From CAZDSS01 sp964508185 (GTDB lineage Bacteria > Pseudomonadota > Alphaproteobacteria > Sphingomonadales > Govanellaceae): 52,268 nucleotides of DNA. The stretch covers positions 1 to 52,268 of the forward strand of contig CAZDSS010000006.1 in the NCBI GenBank assembly GCA_964508185.1, in the 5' to 3' direction. A program made the translations under genes and the position numbers. Below are positions 6,453-14,473 of this stretch, one piece after another. Each line of letters begins with the position of its first letter. Position 1 is the stretch's first letter. The notes beneath the pieces are model-generated. The model saw only the letters and a list, made by a program, of their open reading frames with translations, had not been told where the DNA came from and searched no databases.

Positions 6453-7761
6453 AGACGTCCATATGAACCCAGTCGGCCGTGCGGCGCACGAATTTCTTGA
6501 GGAACAGGGCCGCGGTGATGCAGCCCGCGAAGCCGCTCGAACCGGAATTGACGATGTCGGCGACGTCGCTCTTCAGGTCATCCATGTAGGGCTGCCACAG
6601 GGGAAGCCGCCAGACGGGATCCGCTTCAAGCCGCGCCTTGGCGTCGATCGCAGCAGCCAGATCGTCGCTTTCGGTGAAATAGGGCGGGATGTCGGTGCCG
6701 AGCGCGACCCGCGCCGCCCCGGTGAGCGTCGCGAAGTCAAGGAGCAGGTCCGGCTGCTCCTCGTCCGCAAGGGTCAGGGCGTCCGCAAGGATGAGGCGGC
6801 CTTCCGCATCCGTATTGTCGATTTCGACCGTGATGCCGGCGCGGCTCTGCAGGATGTCGCCAGGACGGAAGGCGTCGCCGCCGATGGCGTTCTCCACCGC
6901 CGGGATCAGGAGGCGAAGCTGCACCGGAAGGTCGTTCTCCATGACGAGGCGGGCGAGCGCCAGGGCATGGGCCGCGCCGCCCATGTCCTTCTTCATGAGG
7001 CGCATGGCCGACGAGGGCTTGAGGTCGAGCCCGCCCGAGTCGAAGCACACCCCCTTGCCGACGATGGTGAGAAGGGGCCGCCCGGAAGCCCCCCAGCGCA
7101 GCTCCAGAAGGCGCGGCGCGCGCGGGCCGTCGATGCCGGCGGCGCGGCCGACGGCCAGGATCATGTGCAGCCGCTCGGCCTCGAGCTCCCGCCCCACGAC
7201 GGCGCGGAAGCTTGCGTCATGGGCGCGCGCGAGGCCGGCGACGGCGTCCGAAAGCTCCGCCGGGCCCATGTCGCCCGCGGGCGTGTTCACGAGGTCGCGC
7301 ACATGGCCGATGGCGCCGACGATGCGGCCGAGATCCGCGGCATCGACGCCGTCGGGCAGCACCAGACGGCGCGGCGCGCGCGCATCCTCGTCGCTGCGGT
7401 AGCGGCGGAAGCGGTAATGCTCCAGCGCCCAGCCGAGGGCGGCATGATAGGCGGCGCGGGGGGAAAGCGCGCTTGCGATCACATAGTCCCCGGGCGGCAG
7501 GAGGGATGCGAGCCTTGCGAAGGCCCAGGGCGATCCTTCCTCGGGCAGCGGATCGCCGAGGCCGTATATCACCCGGGCGATGCCCCCTTCGGCGGCGGGG
7601 ATCGGGAGAAGGGTGGAGGCCTTCGCGGCAAATCCGCTGGCATCGGCCCAGCGCCGGATCTGGTCCGGCTGGGAAAGACGCCAGTCGTCGTAAGCGGATT
7701 TGTCCAGCAGGATCACCGGCACGGCGGCAGCGGCGGCGCCCGGTTCAAGGAAGGGCAACAC
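6355..7761 (-). CDS. Leucyl aminopeptidase family protein (M17)
   Basis: Two-metal exopeptidase that removes N-terminal residues from peptides. The 468-residue protein carries the M17 signature N-T-D-A-E-G-R-L, the metal-binding G-K-G-V-C-F-D-S-G-G-L segment, K-K-D-M-G-G-A-A, and the late D-F-A-T-L-T-G-A-A-R motif. GTG 7761 is preferred over the longer GTG 7785 because AGGAGA lies 7 nt before it. No signal peptide is seen, so it is cytosolic. It heads the operon with MarR and NlpC and is divergent from a glutathione transferase gene. Relatives are annotated as leucyl aminopeptidase or PepB; substrate preference is unknown. Confidence 0.92.
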   Translation of the reverse strand: MLPFLEPGAAAAAVPVILLDKSAYDDWRLSQPDQIRRWADASGFAAKASTLLPIPAAEGGIARVIYGLGDPLPEEGSPWAFARLASLLPPGDYVIASALSPRAAYHAALGWALEHYRFRRYRSDEDARAPRRLVLPDGVDAADLGRIVGAIGHVRDLVNTPAGDMGPAELSDAVAGLARAHDASFRAVVGRELEAERLHMILAVGRAAGIDGPRAPRLLELRWGASGRPLLTIVGKGVCFDSGGLDLKPSSAMRLMKKDMGGAAHALALARLVMENDLPVQLRLLIPAVENAIGGDAFRPGDILQSRAGITVEIDNTDAEGRLILADALTLADEEQPDLLLDFATLTGAARVALGTDIPPYFTESDDLAAAIDAKARLEADPVWRLPLWQPYMDDLKSDVADIVNSGSSGFAGCITAALFLKKFVRRTADWVHMDVYAWNRSGRPGRPAGGEAQGLRTIYRMLEDRYR

Positions 7762-7849
7762 AGAAAATTCTCCTGACCTCACCACAAACTCGGATATAAC
7801 ATCTGCTCATCCTGTGATACAGGCAGCGCCCGCAAAAGTGGAGAGGGAA

Positions 7850-8488
7850 ATGCCCCGACTGGAACTGGTGATCGGCGACAAGCGCATATCCTCCTGGTCG
7901 CTTCGCCCCTGGCTGCTGCTGCGCCAGGCGGAGCTACCGTTCCGAGAGACCAGCGTACGCCTGCGCCAGCCCGATACCCGGGACCAGATCCTGAAGCATT
8001 CCCCTTCGGGCAAGGTGCCGCTGCTCAAGGACGGCGACCTCGTGGTGTGGGATTCGCTCGCGATCTGCGACTATGTGGCGAATCTGGTGCCGGAACGGAA
8101 TTTCTGGCCCGCCGACCGCGCCGCCCGCGCCCACGCCATGAGCATCACGGCCGAGATGCATGCGGGCTTCCCGGATCTCCGCCGCGACCTTTCCATGGAC
8201 GTGCTGCAGGTGGTGCCGACGCCGGATCTTCCTCCCGAGACGCTGCGGGACATCGCGCGGATCCAGGAAATCTGGCGCGATTGCCGGTCGCGCGCCCAGG
8301 GCGGGCCGTTCCTGTTCGGCGCCTTCACGGTGGCGGATGCCTTCTATGCCCCGGTGGTGACCCGCTTCGTCACCTATTCCGTCAGCGTCGATCCCGTCTG
8401 TCGGGCCTATATGGACGCGATGCTGGCGCTGCCCGCCATGCAGGAATGGCGCGAGGGTGCAGAGGCGGAGGAGCGGGCGCGCGTCTGA
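7850..8488 (+). CDS. Glutathione S-transferase family protein
   Basis: A 212-residue protein with an N-terminal thioredoxin-like glutathione-binding domain (L-V-I-G-D-K-R-I-S-S-W-S-L-R-P-W, then S-G-K-V-P-L-L and D-S-L-A-I-C-D-Y) and an all-helical C-terminal domain containing F-L-F-G-A-F-T-V-A-D-A-F. The S-S-W-S pair after strand 1 supplies the probable catalytic Ser, as in zeta-like and bacterial relatives. ATG 7850 was chosen because GGAGAGGGA lies just before it and the fold begins there; a longer frame opens at 7700. Substrate unknown. Confidence 0.9.
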   Translation: MPRLELVIGDKRISSWSLRPWLLLRQAELPFRETSVRLRQPDTRDQILKHSPSGKVPLLKDGDLVVWDSLAICDYVANLVPERNFWPADRAARAHAMSITAEMHAGFPDLRRDLSMDVLQVVPTPDLPPETLRDIARIQEIWRDCRSRAQGGPFLFGAFTVADAFYAPVVTRFVTYSVSVDPVCRAYMDAMLALPAMQEWREGAEAEERARV

Positions 8489-8514
8489 CCGCCGCCCGCG
8501 TCAATCCCTGAAAA

Positions 8515-9216
8515 TCACGGATAGTCGCAGCGGTCCATGGTGGCCGTGACGAAGCCGCGCGCCCCGGCGCTGAACTGGAAGCGGAACTGGTTGTCGCCCA
8601 CCGCCATGGCATGCTGCAGGGGCAGGACGCCTTCGGCGCGGCTCGTCGCCCCGCTCACATGGGTGACGATGACGGTAACCGGCTTGGCCGGGTCGTACCA
8701 GGCTTCGGGCCGGCCTTCCGCATCCAGCACCGGCTGGCCGGAGGCGCGGACGGTCACCGTGTTGTTGGCGAAGGACGCGCTGGAGCTTTCGTTGCCGGCG
8801 ATCCCCGTGGCCACCTGGAAGCGGCGGGACGTGGGCTCGTTGTCGCAGTTCTGGGTGGGTGTCACGGCCGCGATGACCTCGCTCATGCGCTCGAAGGAGA
8901 CGCCCTCGGCGGCGCGGCGGCGCACGGCCTCGAGAAGCCGCGTCTCGGCCTCGTTCGGGATCTGTTCCTCAAGGAGGGCTTCCCGCGCCTTGCCTTCGGT
9001 CACTTCCGCCTGCAGCCGCTCGACGTCGCTTTCAAGCTGCTCGTTGCGGGCGGCGAGATCGATCACCTCCCGGCGGGCAAGATTGGACGCCGTCTGCCAG
9101 GCATAGACCCCGGCCGCCAGAATGAGACCCAGAAGAAATCCCCATTTGATGAGGCCGAACACGAAACGGCGCCGTTTTCTCTGCCGTTCGCGCTGACGAG
9201 AGGAGCCAAGTTTCAA
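8515..9216 (-). CDS. Unknown membrane-anchored coiled-coil protein
   Basis: I do not recognise this 233-residue protein. A very basic N-terminus (R-Q-R-E-R-Q-R-K-R-R-R) is followed by one membrane helix (about 21-40) and a coiled coil (about 55-90), so most of the chain lies outside the inner membrane. The C-terminal half is rich in beta strands (F-A-N-N-T-V-T-V, V-T-V-I-V-T-H-V-S, F-R-F-Q-F) and has two cysteines, one near residue 123 and one near the end, which might form a disulphide. The start is TTG 9216 with AAGGA 8 nt upstream. The layout resembles envelope scaffold proteins, but no family can be claimed. Confidence 0.75.
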   Translation of the reverse strand: MKLGSSRQRERQRKRRRFVFGLIKWGFLLGLILAAGVYAWQTASNLARREVIDLAARNEQLESDVERLQAEVTEGKAREALLEEQIPNEAETRLLEAVRRRAAEGVSFERMSEVIAAVTPTQNCDNEPTSRRFQVATGIAGNESSSASFANNTVTVRASGQPVLDAEGRPEAWYDPAKPVTVIVTHVSGATSRAEGVLPLQHAMAVGDNQFRFQFSAGARGFVTATMDRCDYP

Positions 9217-9345
9217 ACCAACAATCCTTAGTTATTCTTAGTCCGCGGCAGGAGCGGGAACGGGCCCGAGATGGCCGACGGGGATCTTAATCCCTCGTCA
9301 GCCGCTTTCACAAGCCTCATATGCCGATTGGGGGCCCGCGACAAA

Positions 9346-11478
9346 CTACGCTTTTCCCGAGAAATCCAGCGGCAGGGCGGCAAGGCGCGCGCCGGTAGCC
9401 GCATGCCAGGCATTGGCCAGCGCCGGGGCGATGGGAGGCGTGCCGATCTCGCCGACGCCGCCCGGGGCCTCGCTGCTTGCGACGAGATGCACCTCGACCT
9501 TCGGCATGTCGGCGATGGTGATGACGGGATAGTCATGGAAGTTGGACTGTTCCACGGCCCCGTCCGCGATGGTGATGCGCCCGTGCCGCGCCGCCGACAG
9601 GCCATAGACGATGGCGCTTTCGATCTGGGCCTCGATGCTGCGCGGGTTGATCGCAAGGCCGCAATCGACCGCGGCCACCACCCGTTCGAGTTTCGGCGCG
9701 CCGTCCACGACCGAAATCTCCACCACCTCGGCCACGTAGCCGCCATAGCAGGTATGCTGCGCGATGCCGCGGAAGCGGCCCTTGGGCAGCGGCTTGTCCC
9801 AGCCCGCCTTTTCGGCGGCAAGGCGCACCACTTCCTTCTGGCGCGGCGCGCCGTCGAGAAGCGCCAGGCGATAGGCCACGGGATCCTGGCCCGCCGCGAC
9901 CGCCAGCTCGTCGATGAAGCTTTCCTTGAAGAAGGCGGTGAAGCTGTGCCCCACCGACCGCCAGAAGCCGAGGGGGACGGGGGTCTCCGCCCGGGCGTAG
10001 GTCACCTCCAGCGCAGGGACCGCATAGGGGAAGTCCGACAGCCCCTCGACCGAGAACGGGTCATAGCCGTCCCGCTCCGGCAGCCCCACGCCCTGGGCGA
10101 GCGAGGGCGCCGCCACCAGCACATGGACCGCCTCGGGCTTGCCGTCGGCGGCGAGCAACGCGCGGAGCCGCGCCTTGGCGGTGGGGCGGTAATAGTCGTG
10201 GGCAATGTCGTCCTCGCGGCTCCAGATCACCTTGACGGGACGCTTGGTGATGGCCGCAAGCTCCACCGCCTGAATGTCGGCTGAGGGCACCGCGCCGCGG
10301 CCGAAGCCGCCGCCGAGGAACATCTGATGCACCGTGATGCGGTCGGGGCTGAGGCCGGTGATCTCCGCCGCCCGCGCCGCCGCCGTCCCCGGGCTCTGGC
10401 TCGAGGTCCAGATCTCGAGCCCGTCCTTGGTGAACCGCGCCGCCCCGGTGATGGGCTGCATGGTGGCATGGGCGAGGAAAGGCGCGTCGTAATCGCGGGA
10501 GATCACCTTGCCGCCCTTCGCCCCTTCGATCCGCTTGCGGGCGTCGCCCCGCACCGTGGCGGACACCCCCTCCCCCGCATCCAGAAGCTCGCGGAGGCGA
10601 GCGTCGATATCGGCGCTCGACAGCTTCTCCGCCGGGCCGTCATAGGTGAAGGTCATCTGCTCCAGCGCCTTGCGCGCGGGCCAGTAGCCGTCGGCGACCA
10701 CGGCGACGCCGCTCGCAATGCGGTGGATGCCGCGCACTCCCGGGATCTTGTCGGCGCCGTTGACGTCGTAATCCTTGACACGCGCGCCGAAGACGGGGGG
10801 CATATGCACCGCCGCCACCAGCATGCCGTCGAGCTTGAGGTCGATCCCGTAGACCAGGGAGCCGTCGACCTTCGCCGGCGTGTCGGGCCGCCGCAGGGGC
10901 TCGCCGATGATGCGGAAATCCTTTTCATCCTTGAGCGGCGGATCGTCGGGCAGCTTCTGCTTCGCCGCCGCCCCGGCCATTTCGCCGTAGGTGGCCTTGC
11001 GGCCGCTCGCTTTGTGAACGAGGGTCGAATTCTCGGTCGCGATCTCGCCCGCGGGCACGCTCCATTCGGCGGCCGCGGCCGATTTCAGCATCTCCCGCGC
11101 CGCCGCGCCCATGCGGCGAAGCTCCGGATACCAGGCGCGGATCGAGGTGCTGCCGCCCGTCGCCTGACGCTTGAAGGCGGGGTTCTTGTAGGCCTCGCCC
11201 AAGGGCGCGAGATCGACGGATACCAGATTCCAGTCCGCGTCCAGCTCCTCGGCGAGGATCTGGGCGTGGCCGGTGGCCGCCCCCTGCCCCATTTCAGCGT
11301 TCGGCGAATGGATGACGATGCGATTGTCGGGCGTGATGGTGATGAAGGGGGTGACATCTGCCCCCTTCGCGCCGCCCTTCGCCGCGGCTTGCGCGAAGCC
11401 CAGGCGGAACTCGCCCGCCCCGGCCGCGATCACGGTCAGGGCGCCGAACAGGAATCCGCGACGGTCGATCATGGTCAT
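9346..11478 (-). CDS. Molybdopterin-binding subunit of a periplasmic xanthine-dehydrogenase-family hydroxylase (IorB-like)
   Basis: Large subunit of a molybdenum hydroxylase, closest by layout to isoquinoline 1-oxidoreductase beta and aldehyde oxidoreductases of that branch. The 710-residue protein begins with a twin-arginine-like leader (D-R-R-G-F-L-F-G-A-L) pointing to Tat export. Conserved blocks include H-S-P-N-A-E-M-G-Q-G, F-L-G-G-G-F-G-R-G, G-F-W-R-S-V-G-H-S and the C-terminal G-G-V-G-E-I-G-T-P-P with the catalytic Glu. ATG 11478 overlaps the stop of the iron-sulphur subunit gene (ATGA). No FAD subunit, cytochrome c subunit or XdhC-type maturation gene is adjacent, so the electron acceptor and substrate are open. 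Confidence 0.9.
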   Translation of the reverse strand: MTMIDRRGFLFGALTVIAAGAGEFRLGFAQAAAKGGAKGADVTPFITITPDNRIVIHSPNAEMGQGAATGHAQILAEELDADWNLVSVDLAPLGEAYKNPAFKRQATGGSTSIRAWYPELRRMGAAAREMLKSAAAAEWSVPAGEIATENSTLVHKASGRKATYGEMAGAAAKQKLPDDPPLKDEKDFRIIGEPLRRPDTPAKVDGSLVYGIDLKLDGMLVAAVHMPPVFGARVKDYDVNGADKIPGVRGIHRIASGVAVVADGYWPARKALEQMTFTYDGPAEKLSSADIDARLRELLDAGEGVSATVRGDARKRIEGAKGGKVISRDYDAPFLAHATMQPITGAARFTKDGLEIWTSSQSPGTAAARAAEITGLSPDRITVHQMFLGGGFGRGAVPSADIQAVELAAITKRPVKVIWSREDDIAHDYYRPTAKARLRALLAADGKPEAVHVLVAAPSLAQGVGLPERDGYDPFSVEGLSDFPYAVPALEVTYARAETPVPLGFWRSVGHSFTAFFKESFIDELAVAAGQDPVAYRLALLDGAPRQKEVVRLAAEKAGWDKPLPKGRFRGIAQHTCYGGYVAEVVEISVVDGAPKLERVVAAVDCGLAINPRSIEAQIESAIVYGLSAARHGRITIADGAVEQSNFHDYPVITIADMPKVEVHLVASSEAPGGVGEIGTPPIAPALANAWHAATGARLAALPLDFSGKA

Positions 11479-11948
11479 GCCGCATTCTCCCCTTGCCCGG
11501 CCGCCGCGCGGATCGCCCGGCGAATGCGGTTGTAGGTGCCGCAGCGGCAGATGTTGGTGATGTTCTCGTCGATATCGGCGTCCGACGGATCGGGATTGTC
11601 CTTGAGGAGGGCCGCCGCCGCCATGATCATGCCGGGCTGGCAATAGCCGCACTGGGGCACGTCCTCGGCGATCCAGGCGCGCTGCAGGGGATGGGGCTCC
11701 TTCGCGCCGAGGCCCTCGATGGTGACGATCTCCGCCCCTTCCGCATCCGCCACGGGGAGCGAGCAGGAGCGCACCGCCTCGCCGTCCACATGCACCGTGC
11801 AGGCGCCGCACATGGCGATGCCGCAGCCATATTTCGCGCCGGTGAGGCCGAGATTGTCGCGCAGCACCCAGAGAAGGGGGGTGTCGCCGTCCACGTCCAG
11901 GCGGTGGCTTTCGCCGTTCACCTTCAAGGTTATGCGGGCCATGGCCAT
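11475..11948 (-). CDS. [2Fe-2S] subunit of the molybdenum hydroxylase (IorA-like)
   Basis: Small electron-transfer subunit, 157 residues. The N-terminal plant-type ferredoxin domain has G-C-G-I-A-M-C-G-A-C plus a later Cys in R-S-C-S-L-P. The C-terminal four-helix domain has C-G-Y-C-Q-P-G and C-R-C-G-T-Y. This is the standard small chain of the xanthine dehydrogenase family. Two starts are possible: ATG 11948, or ATG 11942, where GAGG sits at a better distance. It is translationally coupled to the large subunit. It has no leader of its own and presumably leaves the cell bound to the Tat-signal-bearing large subunit. Confidence 0.92.
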   Translation of the reverse strand: MAMARITLKVNGESHRLDVDGDTPLLWVLRDNLGLTGAKYGCGIAMCGACTVHVDGEAVRSCSLPVADAEGAEIVTIEGLGAKEPHPLQRAWIAEDVPQCGYCQPGMIMAAAALLKDNPDPSDADIDENITNICRCGTYNRIRRAIRAAAGQGENAA

Positions 11949-12014
11949 GTCCTCTGCTTCATTCGTCGTGGCAGAAGTTTATTAACCTTTACCCGGCTTG
12001 TACAGGCCGCGGGA

Positions 12015-12356
12015 TCACGCGCTCAAGGACAGGAGCGCCCACACCACCACCACCAGAACGACGACGATGACCGCTGCTGCGAGCACGGGCTTTCCGCTCA
12101 TGCTGCGGCCCGCGTCTCCCGTCGGCGTCTGTTCGGGATTGGCGGCGTTGGGCGCGGGATCCGCCCCGGGCTTGCGCTCGGCGCGGCGGGCCTGATCGAT
12201 CTCTCCCGCGCTCGGCGGTGCGCCCGCCGCCTCCTCGTCGGTGCCGAGGGGCGCGGCGGCGGGGTCGGTCCCCGCCACCTTTTCGCCCGTGCGGCCGCGG
12301 TTGATGTCGTCCCGAAGATGGGTGGCGTTCGGGGGCGCCTCGCCGCGCGGGTCCAT
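12015..12356 (-). CDS. Small hypothetical tail-anchored protein
   Basis: A 113-residue protein I do not recognise. The first 85 residues are hydrophilic and low in order (many Ala, Pro, Gly, Glu). The last 25 form one strongly hydrophobic helix rich in Val (about 91-110), so it is probably tail-anchored in the membrane with a soluble N-terminus. It starts 3 nt after the DUF4142-like gene stops and is last in that operon. Coding status is supported by the tight spacing, codon-like GC pattern and membrane segment. Confidence 0.65.
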   Translation of the reverse strand: MDPRGEAPPNATHLRDDINRGRTGEKVAGTDPAAAPLGTDEEAAGAPPSAGEIDQARRAERKPGADPAPNAANPEQTPTGDAGRSMSGKPVLAAAVIVVVLVVVVWALLSLSA

Positions 12357-12359
12357 CCG

Positions 12360-12947
12360 TCAGGCCTTCTTCTTCGCGGGCTTCCTGTCCGCCTTCTGGG
12401 CCGCCTCCACCATCTCCAGATGGCGGACGAGGCCGGGGAGCGTCGCGATCGCGAACAGCCTCAGGGAAGGATCGTCGCCCTTGCTCGCGAAGCTTTCGAA
12501 CAGGGTGATGGCCTCGCGATGCGCCATCACCTGCTGGTCGAGATAGCGTTCGTCGAACTCGTCATCCTCCGCTTCCTCGAGATTTTCCAGCATCTCGCGC
12601 CGACGCTTGTCGAGCTCCATCGGCGGCGGAGCGGCGTCCTTGAGGCTCCGCAGCGTCGATTGCAGCTGATGGGTCGAGGTGGTGTGATCGTCCAGCATGT
12701 GCTCGGCGATCATGCGCACGGCGTCGGACTTCGACCGGGCGATCGCAAGGCGCGCCGCCTCGCATTCATAAAGGTCGCCGATCGCCGCCTGGGTGACGAA
12801 GGTCTCGGCGTCGGTCACCGCCGCCGCCTTGGCCTTGCCGGCGACGCCGCCGATCATCTCCTTGGCGCGGCTTGCCGCCCGCTCGAGACCCGAATGCTCG
12901 TCCCGAGGCTGGCGCTGGCTCATCTGTTTCTCGCGTTTCTTTTCCAT
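12360..12947 (-). CDS. DUF4142-like (ferritin-like helical) protein
   Basis: A 195-residue helical protein. The middle shows the DUF4142 pattern (E-T-F-V-T-Q-A-A-I-G-D-L-Y-E-C-E-A-A-R-L, then M-I-A-E-H-M-L-D-D-H-T-T). Most relatives are exported, but this one has a charged lysine-rich N-terminus and no signal peptide, and ends P-A-K-K-K-A. A GTG at 12968 overlaps the previous stop, but ATG 12947 is preferred because AAGGAG lies 8 nt before it. It sits between a large ferritin-like gene and a small membrane protein in one operon. Role unknown; a stress or metal-related function is only inferred from the fold and neighbours. Confidence 0.75.
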   Translation of the reverse strand: MEKKREKQMSQRQPRDEHSGLERAASRAKEMIGGVAGKAKAAAVTDAETFVTQAAIGDLYECEAARLAIARSKSDAVRMIAEHMLDDHTTSTHQLQSTLRSLKDAAPPPMELDKRRREMLENLEEAEDDEFDERYLDQQVMAHREAITLFESFASKGDDPSLRLFAIATLPGLVRHLEMVEAAQKADRKPAKKKA

Positions 12948-12964
12948 CTTCGCTTCTCCTTCGC

Positions 12965-14227
12965 TCACGCCGCGTCCACTTTCATCATGCGCTCGTAGCC
13001 GAGGCTGCCACGCGGCCGCTCCTGCAGCGCGGGCACGGGATGCGGTCCCTCGGTCTCCAGCCGGTATTCGCCGCCCTTCTCCTGGCGGTGACGCTCGATG
13101 ATCTCTTCCGTCGGCGGCAAGGTCGCATTGACCGCCGCCTGGTAGGCGAAATAGCGGTGATCGCGCGGGAGTTCGGACACGTCCACGAACTCGCTGTCCC
13201 AGGCCGCGAGATCGGTCTGGTTGGCGAGCACCTTGCGCACATATTCCTTGTTCTCGCGGAAGGTGAGCGCGCGGGTCATGCCCTCGGCGGGGAGGAATTC
13301 CGCCGGATCGCGCTTCTCGATCGCCTTCATGGCATCGCAGGCAAGCCGCAGATGCTCAAGCTCCATGCCGAGATGCAGCTCCCACAACTGGCGGATCCGC
13401 TTGTCCGTCTCGTCCTCCATGAGCGACCAGTAGAGCCAGCATTCGTTGTATTCATGCAGCACCAGATGGGTGAGCCAGCTCAAGGTGGGGTCCATGATGG
13501 ATTCATAGTGGGTGACGTGCTGCTCCTCGATCATGGCGATCTCGCAATAGAGACCGCGGGCCGTCGGATCGTCCGGCCGGTTCCCCACATTGAGATAGTA
13601 GTTCATGGTCTGCTGCTCGGCGGCGAGCACGGTCATGGCGTTCATGATGGACTGGAAGTCCACCGCCTCGATGGTCATGGGGCGGCGCAGCTCGTCCGCC
13701 GGGTGGCGATGCTCGAAGATGGTCGGGCGGCCGGGCGTGACTTCCGTCAGATCGCCGATGATGCGCGTCGGCTCGCCGCCCATGAGATCGAGGAGATTGG
13801 CGTAGCGGTAGAGATGGTCGAAATCCTCGAGCAGGCCGAATTCATAGACCTGGCGCAGATACGGATCGGGCTCGTTCTGTGCGATCCATGAAGTGAGATC
13901 CACCGCCACCTGCTCGTAGCCGAGGGTCACCTCGATGGTGTTCTCCGTCTTCTCGCCGGGGATGAGCCAGTTGATCGCCCGGTGTTGCTGCTGCTCCACC
14001 CGGCGGATCTTGGCGAGATGCTTCTTGAGCGCCGCATCCACCGTATGCCGCGCCATGTTGTGGGAGAAGAACTGCGCCTCCACCTCCGCGCCGACCGCGG
14101 TGATGATGCGGGCGCGGGTATAGGGATGGACGCTGCGGGTGTCATAGGGCTCGGGATTGAGCTCGGCCCAGGGCCTGAGCTGGCGTTCCAGGGGGATCCC
14201 TTTTTCGGTCAACGGGTTGAAGGCCAT
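12965..14227 (-). CDS. Large ferritin-like helical protein, possible diiron enzyme
   Basis: A 420-residue protein with repeated Glu-His helix motifs: E-Q-Q-Q-H (78-82), L-L-E-D-F-D-H-L-Y (132-140), A-A-E-Q-Q-T-M-N-Y-Y (202-211), I-E-E-Q-H-V-T-H-Y (233-241), L-H-E-Y-N-E (257-262) and M-E-L-E-H-L-R (288-294). Such spacing is typical of ferritin-like carboxylate-bridged diiron bundles, here perhaps two fused. I do not recognise a named family or activity. The start ATG 14227 has GGAGA 7 nt upstream; an in-frame extension to 14425 lacks homology-like character. It heads the operon with the DUF4142-like and small membrane genes. The gene ends where the AT-richer island begins upstream. Confidence 0.75.
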   Translation of the reverse strand: MAFNPLTEKGIPLERQLRPWAELNPEPYDTRSVHPYTRARIITAVGAEVEAQFFSHNMARHTVDAALKKHLAKIRRVEQQQHRAINWLIPGEKTENTIEVTLGYEQVAVDLTSWIAQNEPDPYLRQVYEFGLLEDFDHLYRYANLLDLMGGEPTRIIGDLTEVTPGRPTIFEHRHPADELRRPMTIEAVDFQSIMNAMTVLAAEQQTMNYYLNVGNRPDDPTARGLYCEIAMIEEQHVTHYESIMDPTLSWLTHLVLHEYNECWLYWSLMEDETDKRIRQLWELHLGMELEHLRLACDAMKAIEKRDPAEFLPAEGMTRALTFRENKEYVRKVLANQTDLAAWDSEFVDVSELPRDHRYFAYQAAVNATLPPTEEIIERHRQEKGGEYRLETEGPHPVPALQERPRGSLGYERMMKVDAA

Positions 14228-14410
14228 CCATGTTCTCCATTGCGTGGGTTTTGAAAACGCGTTCCGGGCCGGCGGGGAGAAATGCCCGGGCCGCGCTTCG
14301 TCTGCGTCCTCTGTGGTGCGATCGCCGGATTCGGCGAATGACAGGTCGAACTGCCTCATGCACCGAACGCGAGCCCTGCGGATTGGTTCCGAGGGATTTG
14401 GGCCAGCATG

Positions 14411-14439
14411 TTGTTTTGGAAACACAAGCCCTGTATGTT
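14411..14439 (+). promoter_or_regulatory. Candidate promoter of the AAA_13 ATPase gene
   Basis: TTGTTT (14411-14416) and TATGTT (14434-14439) are separated by 17 bp in the AT-rich lead-in of the island, 35 nt before the GTG start. The match is moderate and rests on sequence only. Confidence 0.35.
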
Positions 14440-14473
14440 GAATTTGCTGATTTTCTACTCAATGGGGGGTTGA

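Noticed and set aside
11478..11811. N-terminal extension of the large molybdenum-hydroxylase frame to 11811
   Set aside because: The extension is out-of-frame shadow of the iron-sulphur subunit gene; the Tat-like leader and ATGA overlap fix the start at 11478.
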